Shown: positions 1-10,449 of the stretch, one piece after another | Layout: the number at the start of each line of letters is the position of its first letter | Position numbering within the stretch: the stretch's first letter is position 1 | Assembly (NCBI GenBank): GCA_030867875.1 | Contig: JAOWCC010001634.1 | Coordinates: 53,850,021-53,914,020 of the forward strand | Reading direction: 5' to 3' | From: Actinernus sp. WN-2022 | Taxonomy: Eukaryota; Cnidaria; Anthozoa; Actiniaria; Actinernidae | DNA length: 64,000 nt | Position numbers and translations under genes: made by a program | Notes under the pieces: generated by a model | What the model was told of the DNA's origin: nothing | The model's database searches: none | Seen by the model: only the letters and a program-made list of their open reading frames with translations

Positions 1-559
1 CGACTTTCGAAGCCGTGTACACGGTTTTCTATCCCGTGTACACGGTTAACAAACGGCTTAGCACGCTAAACGGAAAAGCGTTATTGTACGTTTTCTCGTG
101 TAAGGTCACATATTATTGTAACGGTTTAGATTATTATTCAAGAATCCAGCAGTTTTACAGCAAGGTTCTTTGCCGTGCGAGTCTTTATCATCTGTGCAGC
201 TCCTTTAAAAATGTCATCCTCTAAACTTCAAAGGCTTGGAAGACAACATGAGATGGAGTTGGATGAAAGACTCATTTCCATGCCTTTCGATATTCGGAGT
301 TATTTTGTCCTGCTCTTAGGGAATTCATAAAGAACACAGTGCATCAATGAGTTCCGAAGGTGACTTTTCTGTTTGTTGGCTACATCAGTCATCACAGTGT
401 TCGTGGTTGGAAACTGAACAGGTATTTTAAAATCAGAATTTATTCAATATTAATTTTAGAAATTGGTCACTTCAGATACTTTCCAAAGTTACATGTATGT
501 GTCGAAAGATCACATATAAAACTGTTCCAAATATGTGCCAAATTCTCCATTATAGTGCA
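1..559. other. AT-rich sequence without a recognisable gene
   Basis: Only short open frames occur here and none resembles a known protein. The one visible structure is the palindrome CCGTGTACACGG, present twice, at 13-24 and 34-45. I see nothing else. Confidence 0.5.
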
Positions 560-697
560 GGGCCCGGTTGTTCGAAGCAAGGTTAAGCGCTAACCCAGGG
601 TTAAATCGCTAACCCTGGGTTAAACTGTACAGATTGTAATTACAGATTTAGCGCTAACCTAGGGTTAAAGTTAACCTTGCTTCGAACAACCCGGTCC
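560..697. mobile_element. Small MITE with 27 bp terminal inverted repeats
   Basis: The arms at 560-586 and 671-697 are near-perfect inverted repeats sharing TTGTTCGAAGCAAGGTTAA. Inside them a second palindromic motif (GCTAACCYWGGGTTAA) recurs, so the whole 138 bp folds back. There is no coding capacity, so this is a non-autonomous DNA transposon. No target duplication is clear, and the superfamily cannot be assigned. Confidence 0.75.
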
Positions 698-886
698 AGG
701 TGTATGTAGTGTCATTCTTTGGATGACTTTTGGTTGATAATGGTTAGGTGTTTTTTTTATTTCAGGTTTAGGTTTTAGAAGGTTTATATGAAAATTTGAG
801 AAAATGAATTATTAATGATCCAAGATGTGGGGTATTCTATAATTATTTCCATGTAGCCATGTAGCCACGTAGTCAAGCACGTGGCC

Positions 887-2985
887 ACATACATACATAC
901 ATACATACATAATCTTTATTTCAACACGGTGTCTCATCATACATATAATGCTCTTCCCGAGAGCCGTGCAAACATTAACTAATAATAAAATGACAGAAAT
1001 GGATTCCTAGTTAAAAATGTGTTGTAAAAAGTGTAAATCCCTAAAATATATTATCCTAATATAAATTGTATTATTCTTATTCAAAATTATTTGTTAACCT
1101 AAATTATAGCGTATATTTAAATAATGCCACGCTTGTCTGTCTTCTTGTACCATCGGATAAACTATTCCAGAGAACAGCCCCCCTATAATGAAAGCTGCGT
1201 TTTCCAGCTTCAGTGTGCGGTCTTGGTACAGATACATTATAGCTTGAGTTTCTTAAGTTATAGGAATGTACAAGAGTTGTGCTTTTAAAGATTTCCTTCA
1301 AATAATTTGGAGTGCTCCCATTCATAGTTTTGTACATTAATATAGCCAGTTGCTTTGATCTTCTTGTCTCAAGATTATCCCATTCAAGTTCGTTCAACAA
1401 CTCAGTTGACCGTCTATCATAATTGGAAAAGGTGACCACCCTGGCAGCTCTATTTTGTAGAGTTTGGAGTATGTCAGATATCCCTTTTCCACAGTTCCCC
1501 CATACTGCACTACAGTAATTGAAATACGGTAGTACAAGGGAATTGTACATTGTAATTAGCGTTTCGTGAGGTACGAGATGCCTAACTCGTCTCAGTGCCC
1601 CTATACCCCCTGAAGCTTTCTTAGAAATTGTGTCTACTTGATCCTTCCATGTTAAAGATTGATCGATCTTAACTCCAAGATATTTGTATGTCGTTTCTCT
1701 TTTCAAGGGTTTGTCATCTACTTCAATTTGAAACGGATATTCAAGATGTTTTACTTTATATTGACTAGCTATTATCATGTATTTTGTTTTGACCACATTT
1801 AGACTGAGTTTATTAGCTTTTAACCATGTATGTATTTCACAAAGGTCATGGTTCATTTGTTGCTCTAGGATTTTCTCATCAGTATTTGCAATAGTTAGAC
1901 TAGTATCATCTGCATACATCCGCACTTTAGAGTAAAGATCACAAGTTGGAAGATCATTTATATAGATTATAAAAAGTAGCGGACCAAGGATAGATCCTTG
2001 TGGTATTCCGCATTTAATTCTACAGCTATCTGACAGTACACCATCCACAAACGTTTTTTGTGTTCGTTCCGTAAGATAGGAAGTAAACCAGTTTAGACTT
2101 GCTTGGCAGACACCATATAGTTTCAATTTTCCTAATAAGATTTTATGGTCCATGGTGTCAAATGCCTTTTTTAGGTCCAAAAAGATAATTCCATTTAAGA
2201 GACCCTTATCTATGTTTAAAAACCAATCATTGGTAGCATCTAGTAGAGCAGTCAATGTGGAGTGTAAGGGTCTGAAGCCAGATTGTGAATCTGTAAGTAA
2301 ACCATGCTCTGTCAGATAGTTATAGAATTGATTAAAAATAATCCTTTCTATTAGTTTAGTGACGGCAGGCAAAACAGAGATAGGTCTATAGTTATCGGGA
2401 ATGCATTTCTTGTCATCTTTATAGATTGGCGTTACCTTTGCAACTTTCCAATCACTTGGGAAAATCCCAGTGCAAATAGAGAGGTTAAATATAAAAGTAA
2501 GAGATGGGGCTATTATTGTATCTGCCTCCTTTAACAGCCTAGTTGAAATGCCATCTAAACCACATGCTTTATTTAATGGCAGGGCTTTTAACAGTTTAAT
2601 AACCTCATTGTTCGAAGTCTCTTCGATAGTGAACGAATGTTCGGTAGAATTTATATAGTCGGAATACTGCCTTACAGAAAGGGGAAGTTCAGAGGCTAGC
2701 TTAGGCCCTACTTCTGTAAAGTGAGCGTTAAGTGCATTACTCTTTCCTTCCGAAGTAGTATGGTTTTTGTTGTTATATGTAATGTTTTTAATACAAGTTG
2801 TATTTAAGTTTTTGCCCAGCAAGTTATTAATCCCTTTCCATGTCTGTTTTATGTTCTTAGTATTTTCTCTGAAGTACAAACTATAATATTCTGTTTTAGA
2901 AGACTTAATACTATAGTTAACTTTATTTTTTATGTGTTTATAATCCTGCCAGCTTTTATCTGTATTGAGCCTTTCAGCATAGCCA
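887..2985 (-). mobile_element. CR1/jockey-type LINE, 5'-truncated, with (TATG)n tail
   Basis: Read on the minus strand, coding sequence runs from about 2985 to 1104. A roughly 190 bp 3' UTR follows, ending in AATAAAGATTATG and a (TATG)n microsatellite at 887-910. The 5' end is cut inside the coding region at about 2985. Both flanks consist of related GTAGCCACGTAGTCA sequence (about 855-886 and 2990-3030), so the insertion lies in a short tandem repeat and may carry a target duplication of that motif. A microsatellite tail and 5' truncation are typical of CR1/L2-clade insertion. Confidence 0.88.
1104..2985 (-). CDS. Non-LTR reverse transcriptase (C-terminal part of LINE ORF2)
   Basis: This frame encodes the polymerase that copies LINE RNA at a nicked chromosomal site. 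The first ATG is at 2879 (591 codons), but the same frame stays open upstream to about 2985 with LINE-like sequence. The true start is therefore lost to truncation, together with the endonuclease domain. Visible reverse transcriptase blocks, counted from the ATG, are NYRPIS near residue 163, SGFRPLHST near 200, the first metal-binding block FLDLKKAFD at 233-241, GIPQGSILGP at 291-300 and YADD at 322-325. A thumb region with LQNRAARV follows, then the usual C-terminal GAVLWNSL block. There are no stops or frameshifts in about 627 codons, unlike the other LINE pieces here, so this copy is the youngest. It probably cannot move without its 5' half. Confidence 0.93.
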
Positions 2986-4689
2986 AGTACTCAGCCACGT
3001 AGTCATGTAGCCATCTCTACACTATACAATTGTATGTATGCAATGTAGCCAGTAGCTATGACTCCCAAGTTTTAGTGTCCGGGTATTCTGTGACTGCGAA
3101 CAGTCCCTTTATTTGTCTTGGTCTCTTGTCACGAAAAACTCGAAAAACGATGTTTTGGCCGAGCCCAGTTATTCTGAAGTTGTTCCGTGAAAAATAAAAA
3201 ATAAATGGCAGCTGTGAAAAGTAACATGGTCGAGTCGTTGGATATTAGGACTTCGAACTTGGATGTTCAAAACCTGAGAGAAACTTAAATGAAAGCAATC
3301 CTGAAGTAGTCTGGTCTTCCTGAACTTCAAAGGCCGCTGAATTGTTTAATACTTTCGATGAAAACATCAACTTGGACAATTGGAACCCTTGCCCTTGGAC
3401 ATTAAAAACCTAATCACTGCAATCCTGAAGTGGTTGGTAGGTTGTTGGTAAGTGGTCGGCCAACCCACTTTTTTACGGTGCAGATTGTTCACTTTAGCCA
3501 AAATGTTAATGACCAGCATGCGACTTCCATGTGGATTAAGCATGTACGAAAGCAAGTGACACAACTGCTGCATTCCAATAACTTGTTCCTATTGCTATCA
3601 ATGAGTGTGGACATTACCTGCTGGCCAACTGAGAATGCATGATCATAGAACTGGTCAGTATATAGCGTAGCCATTTTGTCAGTATCATATGAATCTTGAC
3701 TGGGCCTACAAAAAAAATATGTCACATTTAAAGTGTATATGACCTGAAAATTAAGTTGATCTCACTTGCTATCGAAATGAGGAATAGTGGCATTTTCTGT
3801 TAGTCAACATCTCAGCTCATTCCAGAGATATTCAGGTTTTTGTAATATGCAAATAAGATACCTATGATGGACGTCACGTCCTTTGCACAGCCTGAAACAA
3901 ATCACAAAATGAAGAATATCTCTGCAAATATTGGATAAAATCTACTGAAACTTTGCACACGTATGGTACTAGGTCATCGTATTGTTGCAAATTACAAAAA
4001 CCTGAAAACCTATTCAGGGTTACACTCGCTCCTTGACTGCCATACTGAAGCATATAAGAAACTCACAATATTATTTCTCTGAGACATATAAATCCTTTAA
4101 AACACTTAGTCCCTAATATTGTGGTTGACCATGATTATGGTCTGCATTCTGGTGCTAATAAATCACAGAAACTGTGTGGTAAAACAAAGTGCTTCAGTGA
4201 TTTAGTTACAATTAAGTATAGTCTAGTAGCAGAGGCCGGAAAATAGGGGTTTTGTTCAACCCACGGATTAGAAAAGGTTTGACACCGGATATTTGTAGAA
4301 CCTGACCCCCTGAATAATGGCTGGTAGGTAGTAGAGTGGAATTGTGGTATAGGTTCTGAGTTAAGGGATGTTTTTATTTGGGCCAAAAAACCACAGGGTA
4401 CCCGAGTCTGATTTTTAGAAAATGATTTTATAAACACTCTGAAATGCTTCAATGATGCACAAAACATTGCACACTTACAACTTTTATTTTATTCTATTCA
4501 ATGCTATACTAGCTTGGCACTATTAAGCCAAGGAAATGTATTCTGCGCATGTCAGAACCTCTTGACTAGTGATTTTGGGTGAAATCTCAAATACTCCGCA
4601 CTGTATGCCAAAGTTTTGGCGTGAAAACTCAGTCTGTACATTAATACAAGAAATCAGTTAACAGGCAAACATGCTCTGATATGACTTCC
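2986..4689. other. Non-coding stretch with a fragment of a dispersed minisatellite
   Basis: No coding signal is convincing. At 2990-3060 there are repeats of GTAGCCA/GTAGTCA type that flank the LINE. At 3430-3510 a short run of TTGGTAAGTGGTCGG is followed by ACGGTGCAGATTGTTCACTT, a conserved flank also seen near 16.7 kb and 54.5 kb. The rest is unremarkable AT-rich sequence. Confidence 0.45.
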
Positions 4690-4691
4690 AC

Positions 4692-5720
4692 CATTACACT
4701 CGTTCTCAATCACACGTGCAGGTTCGAAATTGAATTTCCAACGGAAAACGTCAATTTGGTGGATGTCACTCAACTATATTTCTATGGCAACACTGGTCTG
4801 CATGCTAAATAAAACGTCGCCATACAACTCCCAGATGTGGAGGAAACATAAATAGTGTAGGAGGTCAACGAAATCGTAAGTAATTTGAGGCGACATAGGT
4901 AGAGATATGGCGGATACTAAGCCGGAAAACGATTGTTATTTGCTTGAATTCCTCACCGAAATGTCAGTCGAGAGTGGAGAGCATTGCCGATAATCCATGT
5001 CCTGAGAGTTTCAAAAAATATATTTGCCCTGTCGAATGTTGTATCCATGCCTGGAGCTCGTCGAGGTAGAGCTCGAGGGTATTGCTCGATAAAACCTCTT
5101 ATAAGGAGCATATCTGCAACTGGATGAATAAAAATAACTATAATTCTTTTTCCAAGACCTTTGAAGCTATATAAACAATCAGATTTCTTATACACAAACC
5201 GCTCGCTCACACATAAAGTTTATGCGATTTCCCTATTTTGATCTTATACACAAACCGCTCGCTCATGATCACACATAAAGTTTATGCGATTTCCCTATTT
5301 TGATCTTATACACAAACCGCTCGCTCACACATAAAGTTTATGCGATTTCCCTATTTTGATCACACATAAAGTTTATGCGATTTCACTATTTTGATCTTAT
5401 ACACAAACCGCTCGCTCACACATAAAGTTTATGTGATTTCCCTATTTTGATCTTATACACAAACCGCTCGCTCACACAAAGTTTATGTGATTTCCCTATT
5501 TTGCAAACCCTTGGCTCTAAGCATGATTACTCTCCATCTAAGCGACTTTGGGAAAGACTTTGCCATGTTTATAAAATGCTAGTTTCCCGAATTTACTCAC
5601 ACAACGGTTCACTTCAAACTCCATGGAAACCGTTTGATTGACATCCACCAGAAACGACTTCGAAGTCAGGAGTTTCGTTTCGAACCTGCACGTGTTATTG
5701 AGAACGAGTGTAAAAGCAAT
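4692..5720. repeat. Inverted repeat arms around a 56 bp tandem array
   Basis: Sequence at about 4692-4770 reappears in reverse complement at about 5640-5720. The best block contains CGAACCTGCACGTG and GAGAACGAGTGTAA. The right arm lies inside the frame that carries the integrase-core relic, so the left arm is probably a rearranged partial copy of that gene. The arms are about 0.9 kb apart. Confidence 0.6.
5188..5503 (+). repeat. 56 bp tandem repeat, about 5-6 copies
   Basis: The unit begins TTATACACAAACCGCTCGCT, continues with CACACATAAAGTTTATGCG and ends TTTCCCTATTTTGATC. Some copies lack or gain a small block (for example an extra GATC near 5266, and a shortened unit near 5360). No coding role is visible. 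Confidence 0.9.
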
Positions 5721-6017
5721 CATATGTTCCCAGACCAAAATATTTTCTCCTCCATGGTCTGTACGCACTCGAGAAGGCCAGGAATACTTCTCAACACTTT
5801 CTAGGAATAGCGTTTCCACAGTTTCCTTTCTGTTGTTTGTCGAACAATTCAGAAAACAGATTAAACGTGAAAAACCATCTATGCAGCCGTACATAACAAA
5901 TCCCCAGCTAATTAAACTGTGGTGGCCATCTATGTCCCACAAACTGTTTGGACCAGCAACTGAATAAGCTCTCCGTGAAATCACTGTTGCCCATCTCGAA
6001 CGGCTATTGAAGGGATC
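5718..6017 (-). pseudogene. Retroviral-type integrase core (rve-like) fragment
   Basis: About 100 residues match the integrase core type common in cnidarian and fish predicted proteins. It begins with RRAYSVAGPNSLWDIDGHH, where the final D of WDID is the first catalytic aspartate, then GCIDGFSRLI, CSTNNRKETVE and PSRVRTDHGGEN, where the D is the second catalytic aspartate. The third acidic residue is missing because similarity stops after GGENILVWEHMI. The open frame continues at both ends (5538-6167), but those ends look unrelated. The 5' end meets the plus-strand nuclease gene head to head at about 6015. I treat it as a broken fragment. An exon of a multi-exon gene is possible, but no splice sites are obvious. 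Confidence 0.75.
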
Positions 6018-7237
6018 AGAAAAGATGCTAAGAGCACATTGTAAATGCCCTGCTGGTATAGATGGTCGATGCAACCATGTTGCAGCAACACTGTTTGCCC
6101 TTGAGCAGCACTTCAAGGATAGAGAAAAACAGACTACAATTGACACTGATGAGTCTTGCACGTCCAAACCCTGCCAGTGGAATGTCCCTCGAAAGAGAAA
6201 GGGCCCTGTGCAACCAATAAAGCAAATGAGCTTTGTGAAGCATGATTATGCGAAAGAAAATAAAATACCAAAGCTACACTCCATGCACAATGCACTTCCA
6301 AAAAGCTGGGAAAATGAAAAAGTTTCAAAAATGTTTGAAATGATGGAAACATATCAAAAAGAATCAGGGAACATTCTTTCATGGACTCACATTCTGCCTC
6401 AGGAAGTAAAAGAACTCACACGACAAACTTTGCTTTCACCAATTGAAAGTCATCCTGTGTCAGCCAGAGAGTTGAAAGAAAGATTTCAAAAGGTGAAGAG
6501 AAACCTTATGGTTGATGAACTGGGAATCAAAGATATTGAAACAAAGACAAGGGGCCAATCAAACATTGAATTGTGGCATCATCACAGACAACCAAGAATA
6601 ACAGCTACAAAATGTTATCGAGTAGCAGTACAGAGAGAGACCACATCTCCTACAAAGATCATCAAAGATGTCCTTGGGTACACTAAGGTATTCCAAAGTA
6701 AGTCCATGGAGGAAGGCCTAAAAATGGAAGATCAGGTTATCAGTGATTACAAGCTGTTCAAGCAAAAGCAAGGGATTGAGGGCATCACAATCACTAAGTG
6801 TGGATTTTTTATTGCAAAAGATCATGGCTTCCTTGGTGCCAGCCCTGATGGTCTTGTTCATGATCCATCGACGAATGAAACAGAGGGCCTGATAGAGGTG
6901 AAGTATATTCAGACAAGAAAGGATGAAACACTCGAGAAGTCTTTAGTACGCAAAGGCATTTGCAAACAAAACAATGAGATTATACAATTAAATGAGGCAC
7001 AAATACTTCTACCAAGTGCAACAACAAATGTTTGTGACTGAAAGAAAGTGGACTGACTTTGTTGTCAAAGGCTCAGGCTGTAGTTCACTGTTTTGTGAAA
7101 GAGTGCCTTTCTCAAGTGATCACTGGAAGTCTATTTTACCCAAACTAGAGTCATTCTTTAACAATTGGATTGTACCAGAACTTGTATACCCTAGAGTTAA
7201 ATATGGAATTGCTAAGATAGATGCTCGTTCAATTTAA
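5968..7237 (+). pseudogene. SWIM zinc finger plus YqaJ-type nuclease, one frameshift
   Basis: The protein combines a SWIM zinc finger (C-x-C-x7-C-x-H within CKCPAGIDGRCNH) with a YqaJ/lambda-exonuclease-like PD-(D/E)xK nuclease. Nuclease residues visible are the Glu of GLKMEDQ, the Asp of GASPDGLV and the E-x-K pair of LIEVKY. The frame breaks near 6995. The remaining C-terminus, with the family's YQVQQQM helix and ending DARSI, continues in the next frame to a stop at 7237, so one base has probably been lost. The frame is open from 5968, while the first ATG is at 6025, right before the zinc finger. The 5' part, which in relatives often carries further domains, is missing. In this superfamily the nuclease accompanies the transposase, and its exact role is unknown. 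Confidence 0.9.
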
Positions 7238-7382
7238 AAACACTCTTCTATTTGTAAAGTGATATGTTTAGAGAACTTTTGATTTTTAAAAATCAACTTT
7301 ATCAATAACAATTACAAATTCATGTATTTTTTCAAGCAAAATAATTCAGTAGAGTGCTAACATTAAATTAGTAAACTGCACT

Positions 7383-7514
7383 AGAGTACAAACACTAAAA
7401 GCGTGCAACATAATTAGCACTAAATAGTATTATCCTATTGTTTTCTATTGTCCAATTAGTGCTATTTAGTACTAATTAGTACAAAACGTTGCATGCTTTT
7501 AGTGTTTGTACTCT
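7383..7514. repeat. Inverted repeat with GCATGC-type core (hairpin 1)
   Basis: The left arm at 7383-7427 starts AGAGTACAAACACTAAAAGC. The right arm at 7454-7514 is its reverse complement, continuing through the AGTGCTATTTAG block. The loop is about 26 bp. The arms differ at only a few positions. Confidence 0.85.
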
Positions 7515-7740
7515 ACATGTAGCTAATTACTACTAAATAGCACTAATAGATGAATGTAGTGCTACTTAGTTGTACTCATGTTGCACAGATTGTGTGAGCA
7601 CACTAAAAAAGAAAATTTAAGCAATTTATATTAGACTTTACTTAACCCATGAAACAGATATTACACAAATACACATTAAGTAACTTTATGAAACAGATAT
7701 TTTGTCAAAATCAATTTTATTTACCTATTGCATTCTATAC

Positions 7741-7836
7741 ACAGTACCAATACTGAAAGCATGCAACATAAATAGTTATATTATTTAATTAAAAATAGTA
7801 AGTATTGCATGCTTATAGTATTATTTTTGTACTCTG
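7741..7836. repeat. Inverted repeat with GCATGC core (hairpin 2)
   Basis: Arms at about 7741-7766 and 7804-7836 share GTAC, AATACT and AAGCATGCAA in inverted order. The motif order matches hairpin 1, so the two structures are diverged copies of one design. Confidence 0.7.
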
Positions 7837-8112
7837 TTTTCATAGTATATTTTGTATCTTTTTACATTAATTACTATTTACAGTTTGAGTGAAAACACTA
7901 AACCCATGTAATAGATATTAGTCTATCATGTTTTCTTTAGTGTCTATTTGACTAATACACTTTGACTATCATATTTTGTTTCATGGGTGTAGTGCCTTCA
8001 CTATATTACATTTTATTAATAACTTTTTACAGTTGATCAAATATTGAGCAATTATTTAATAAACTTATTTCACCCATTTGTCAATGGCAGTGTTGTTGCA
8101 TTCTATTTATTT

Positions 8113-9479
8113 TCAATTAATTAAAGGAGGATGAAAATTAGATAGTGCTCCTACTACAAATAGTGTATCAGATGCTATTGGTGCTAGAGTTATAGGTATT
8201 CTGTGATCAAATATGTGCCAGTTTTTTATTCTCTCCATCAACCTCTCAACATGCACTCGTAGGCTTGCAACAATTTTGTTGTGATTTGTTTCTTCTTTGG
8301 AGAATTGTTTCTTTTTAGTCAAAAATTCTGGCATGACCAATTCTGCTCCCACCGAAGCTAGTTCAGCAGTGCAGTTAAAGCCTTTGTCTGCCATGACTTG
8401 ATCTTTTGGTTTGAGTTTGTCCAGAAATCCACTTTGTACAGTTATCTCTTTGTCTGATGTTGAACCAGGAAACAGTTCACTTATAAAGCACAAAGCACCA
8501 CTGGGAGTAATGCCAAGCAAAGCCTTCATGGTGGTTCTGGATTTGTAAGACGAGTAGCAGGCAGATTGGGAGTTTAGTGATGACGGTTTCTCCATTTCAA
8601 ATTCTGTGCAGTCCACTATAACCACAACATCAGGATAAAAAGACTTGAAAATATCAGGCATGTAGAGTCTTATTACTTCCTTTGAAGGAATAGTAATAAG
8701 TGATTCAAATTCACTCCTCAAAAATCGAATCCAGGCATTGGTGACTTTTGATACAGTTGATTGTGAGACATTAAAGCGATGAGCAAGGTCCTTTTCAAGT
8801 AATCCAAGTCTTAGTCTCATCATAACTAGAGTAAACTCTTCGAACTTGGTCAGAGAACGAGATCTACCAGCATTACCAGTACTGGCTCTTTTATGTTCAT
8901 ATATAATGTTTTTGGCAGACTCCTCAACAATCTTATAACAAAGAAGCATAGCATTGTAATCAGGAAAACCTGTGTAAAAAGCAATGTCTTTATCACTGTC
9001 TTTATATTTTTCAATATCAAATCGAATGTTCTCCAGTGAATGTCTTAGTCTCTTTGCTTCTTGTTGTAGATTCAAACATTCTTCTAGCAGCTTGTTATTC
9101 TCTTCGTTTAATTTCAAATTGTCCTCTAACAGTTTCTTCTTCTTATCATTCAATTTCAAATTGTCCTCCTTATACCTTAGTAAATCTTGCTGAAGAGCTT
9201 CAATGTCCAATCCTGCAAGTGAAGTTTGTGTTTCGGTCCCACTTTCGCTGTTCTCTAATGAAAGTTCATCGATGAGCTGTACGCCATCATGCTCAGAAGC
9301 AGCCTGTCTTGATCTTTGGTTTTCAAGCTTTTTCTGCCTTTTTGCTTCTTGGACTACTTGTGTTTCTTCAAAGCTTATTCTTTTATTCAATTCTCTTCTT
9401 TTACTTTCTGGCTTTGTCCACGGAAATATTGATGGCAAATGCATTCGGCTAAGTTTTTGACCACCTTCAAAGTCCCGGG
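8113..9479 (-). CDS. IS4EU-type DDE transposase, main part
   Basis: This is the transposon's cut-and-paste enzyme. In order from the split point: the end of a THAP domain (MHLPSIFPW), a charged linker, a long heptad coiled coil rich in LKLN/LLEE repeats (about residues 100-165 of the open frame), a helix-turn-helix (GLLEKDLAHRFNVSQSTVSK, 235-254), and a DDE domain of the DDE_Tnp_4 type. Likely catalytic residues are D298 in VDCTEF, D373 in MADKGF and E420 in VHVERLMERI. The KSRTTMKALLGITPSG and PGSTSDKEIT blocks are characteristic of this superfamily. The stop is at 8113-8115. The frame is intact, but its N-terminal zinc finger is separated by the MITE at 9480-10154. The ATG at 9504 lies in that MITE and is not the natural start. 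Confidence 0.92.
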
Positions 9480-10160
9480 GTATCCAATCGATGAAATCGA
9501 TCATCGGAAATTCAATCCATAAATCGATATCAATCGATATAATTAGTTAATTGATATCGATTGGTATCGGTCAATCGATGACCAATCGATAATCACAAAA
9601 AAGTTTCCAATCGATTGCGAACCGATGCTTATCGGTTGGCAATCGATAAGCATCGATTGACACTTGATGGACATCGCGAAGTCGAGCCACGGGACACTGT
9701 AATTCGAAAACAATTGTTCAGCTAACGCTCTCGGGAAAGAGTCGACGCGATGTGCAACATATTCAGTACCTATACATTATGTACTAAAGTCAATGGTCAC
9801 TTGTGTTAATGACGGACGATTTCCGGCGAAACGATCGCCATTCTATAATTGTTCCAGTTAATTGTTCCAGTTAAATCCTATTAGAAACAAAGCCTGCTTA
9901 TCGGCTTATTATCTGTTCACGTTATTATATAATAAAAACTTTAACAATCATATTATGCACTTGTATATTGTGCACAAACGGACGTACAAGAAGATCGACA
10001 ATCGATGACAATCGATACCAATTTGGCTATCGATTGCAATCGATAATCACACAAATCTCCATCATCGATTGGTCATCGATTACCAATATCAATCGATTAA
10101 TTGATATCGATTGGTATCGATTGGTATCGATGATCGATTTCATTGATTGGATACCCCGGG
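9474..10160. mobile_element. 675 bp MITE inserted in the THAP domain, CCCGGG duplication
   Basis: The element runs from 9480 to 10154. It is flanked by CCCGGG at 9474-9479 and 10155-10160, and the termini GTATCCAATC and GATTGGATAC are inverted. Because the flank is palindromic, the duplication could also be read as CCGG (4 bp). Removing the element and one flank copy leaves the transposase frame continuous. Both ends are packed with ATCGAT-centred motifs, more than 20 in all, while the middle (about 9680-9990) has none. No transposase is encoded. The superfamily is not known to me. Confidence 0.9.
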
Positions 10161-10338
10161 CAAAGTGAACTGAACAAATCCTTGTACTCGTCGAGTCTAA
10201 TTTCAGTGCTTCGTTCTTTAAAATTACTTTGTAGCTCTTTCTAACAGCCTCATCTTTGGGTAATCTGTAGTACTGCAAAGTAGGAGCATTTCTAAAACTA
10301 TTGGTGCAACCAGGAACGCAACAATTATAATGAGGCAT
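10161..10338 (-). CDS. THAP zinc finger, N-terminal part of the IS4EU transposase
   Basis: Starting at the ATG at 10338 (MPHYNCCVPGCT), this segment has the C2CH pattern of a THAP DNA-binding domain: CCVPGC, later CSVHF, plus YYRLPKDEAVRKSY. The remaining THAP signature (FPW) lies beyond the inserted MITE at the start of the main transposase part. An in-frame upstream ATG at 10407 exists but adds sequence that does not look like family. THAP domains in DNA transposases bind the element's ends. Confidence 0.9.
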
Positions 10339-10449
10339 CGCTACTTTTCTTGAGGTTTCTATGTTCTGTTTTTCAATATGGCCGCTCTGTCCCTCCAAAC
10401 AATCCATACATGCTTTGCGGTCGCAACTCGAACCCAGCTCCCGGCTCGA

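Larger units (their letters stand above)
7238..8112. other. Spacer between convergent transposon genes, AT-rich
   Basis: About 870 bp lies between the two stop codons. It holds two hairpin-forming inverted repeats (described separately), several copies of TAGTACTAAT/AGTGCTA motifs and repeats of CATGAAACAGATATT. No open frame of note is present. Just past the transposase stop the minus strand reads AATAAA (8106-8111), a possible polyadenylation signal. Confidence 0.6.
5968..10440. mobile_element. IS4EU (ISL2EU)-type DNA transposon, two convergent genes, termini not found
   Basis: Two genes point at each other: a SWIM/YqaJ-type nuclease on the plus strand (to 7237) and a THAP/HTH/DDE transposase on the minus strand (from 10338 to 8113). 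A transposase of this kind paired with a YqaJ-like nuclease is the established signature of the IS4EU/ISL2EU superfamily. The genes share a roughly 870 bp hairpin-rich spacer. I could not identify terminal inverted repeats or a target duplication. The left side is truncated or rearranged against an integrase relic, and the right limit is an estimate just upstream of the THAP start codon. Confidence 0.75.

Noticed and set aside
8984..9460. Plus-strand frames of 69-85 codons
   Set aside because: Antisense shadows of the transposase coiled-coil region.
9480..10154. Reading the THAP-splitting segment as an intron (starts GTATCC, like some minor-class introns)
   Set aside because: The 3' end is GGATAC without AG, the ends are inverted repeats, and a 6 bp flank is duplicated. 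A transposon insertion explains all of this.
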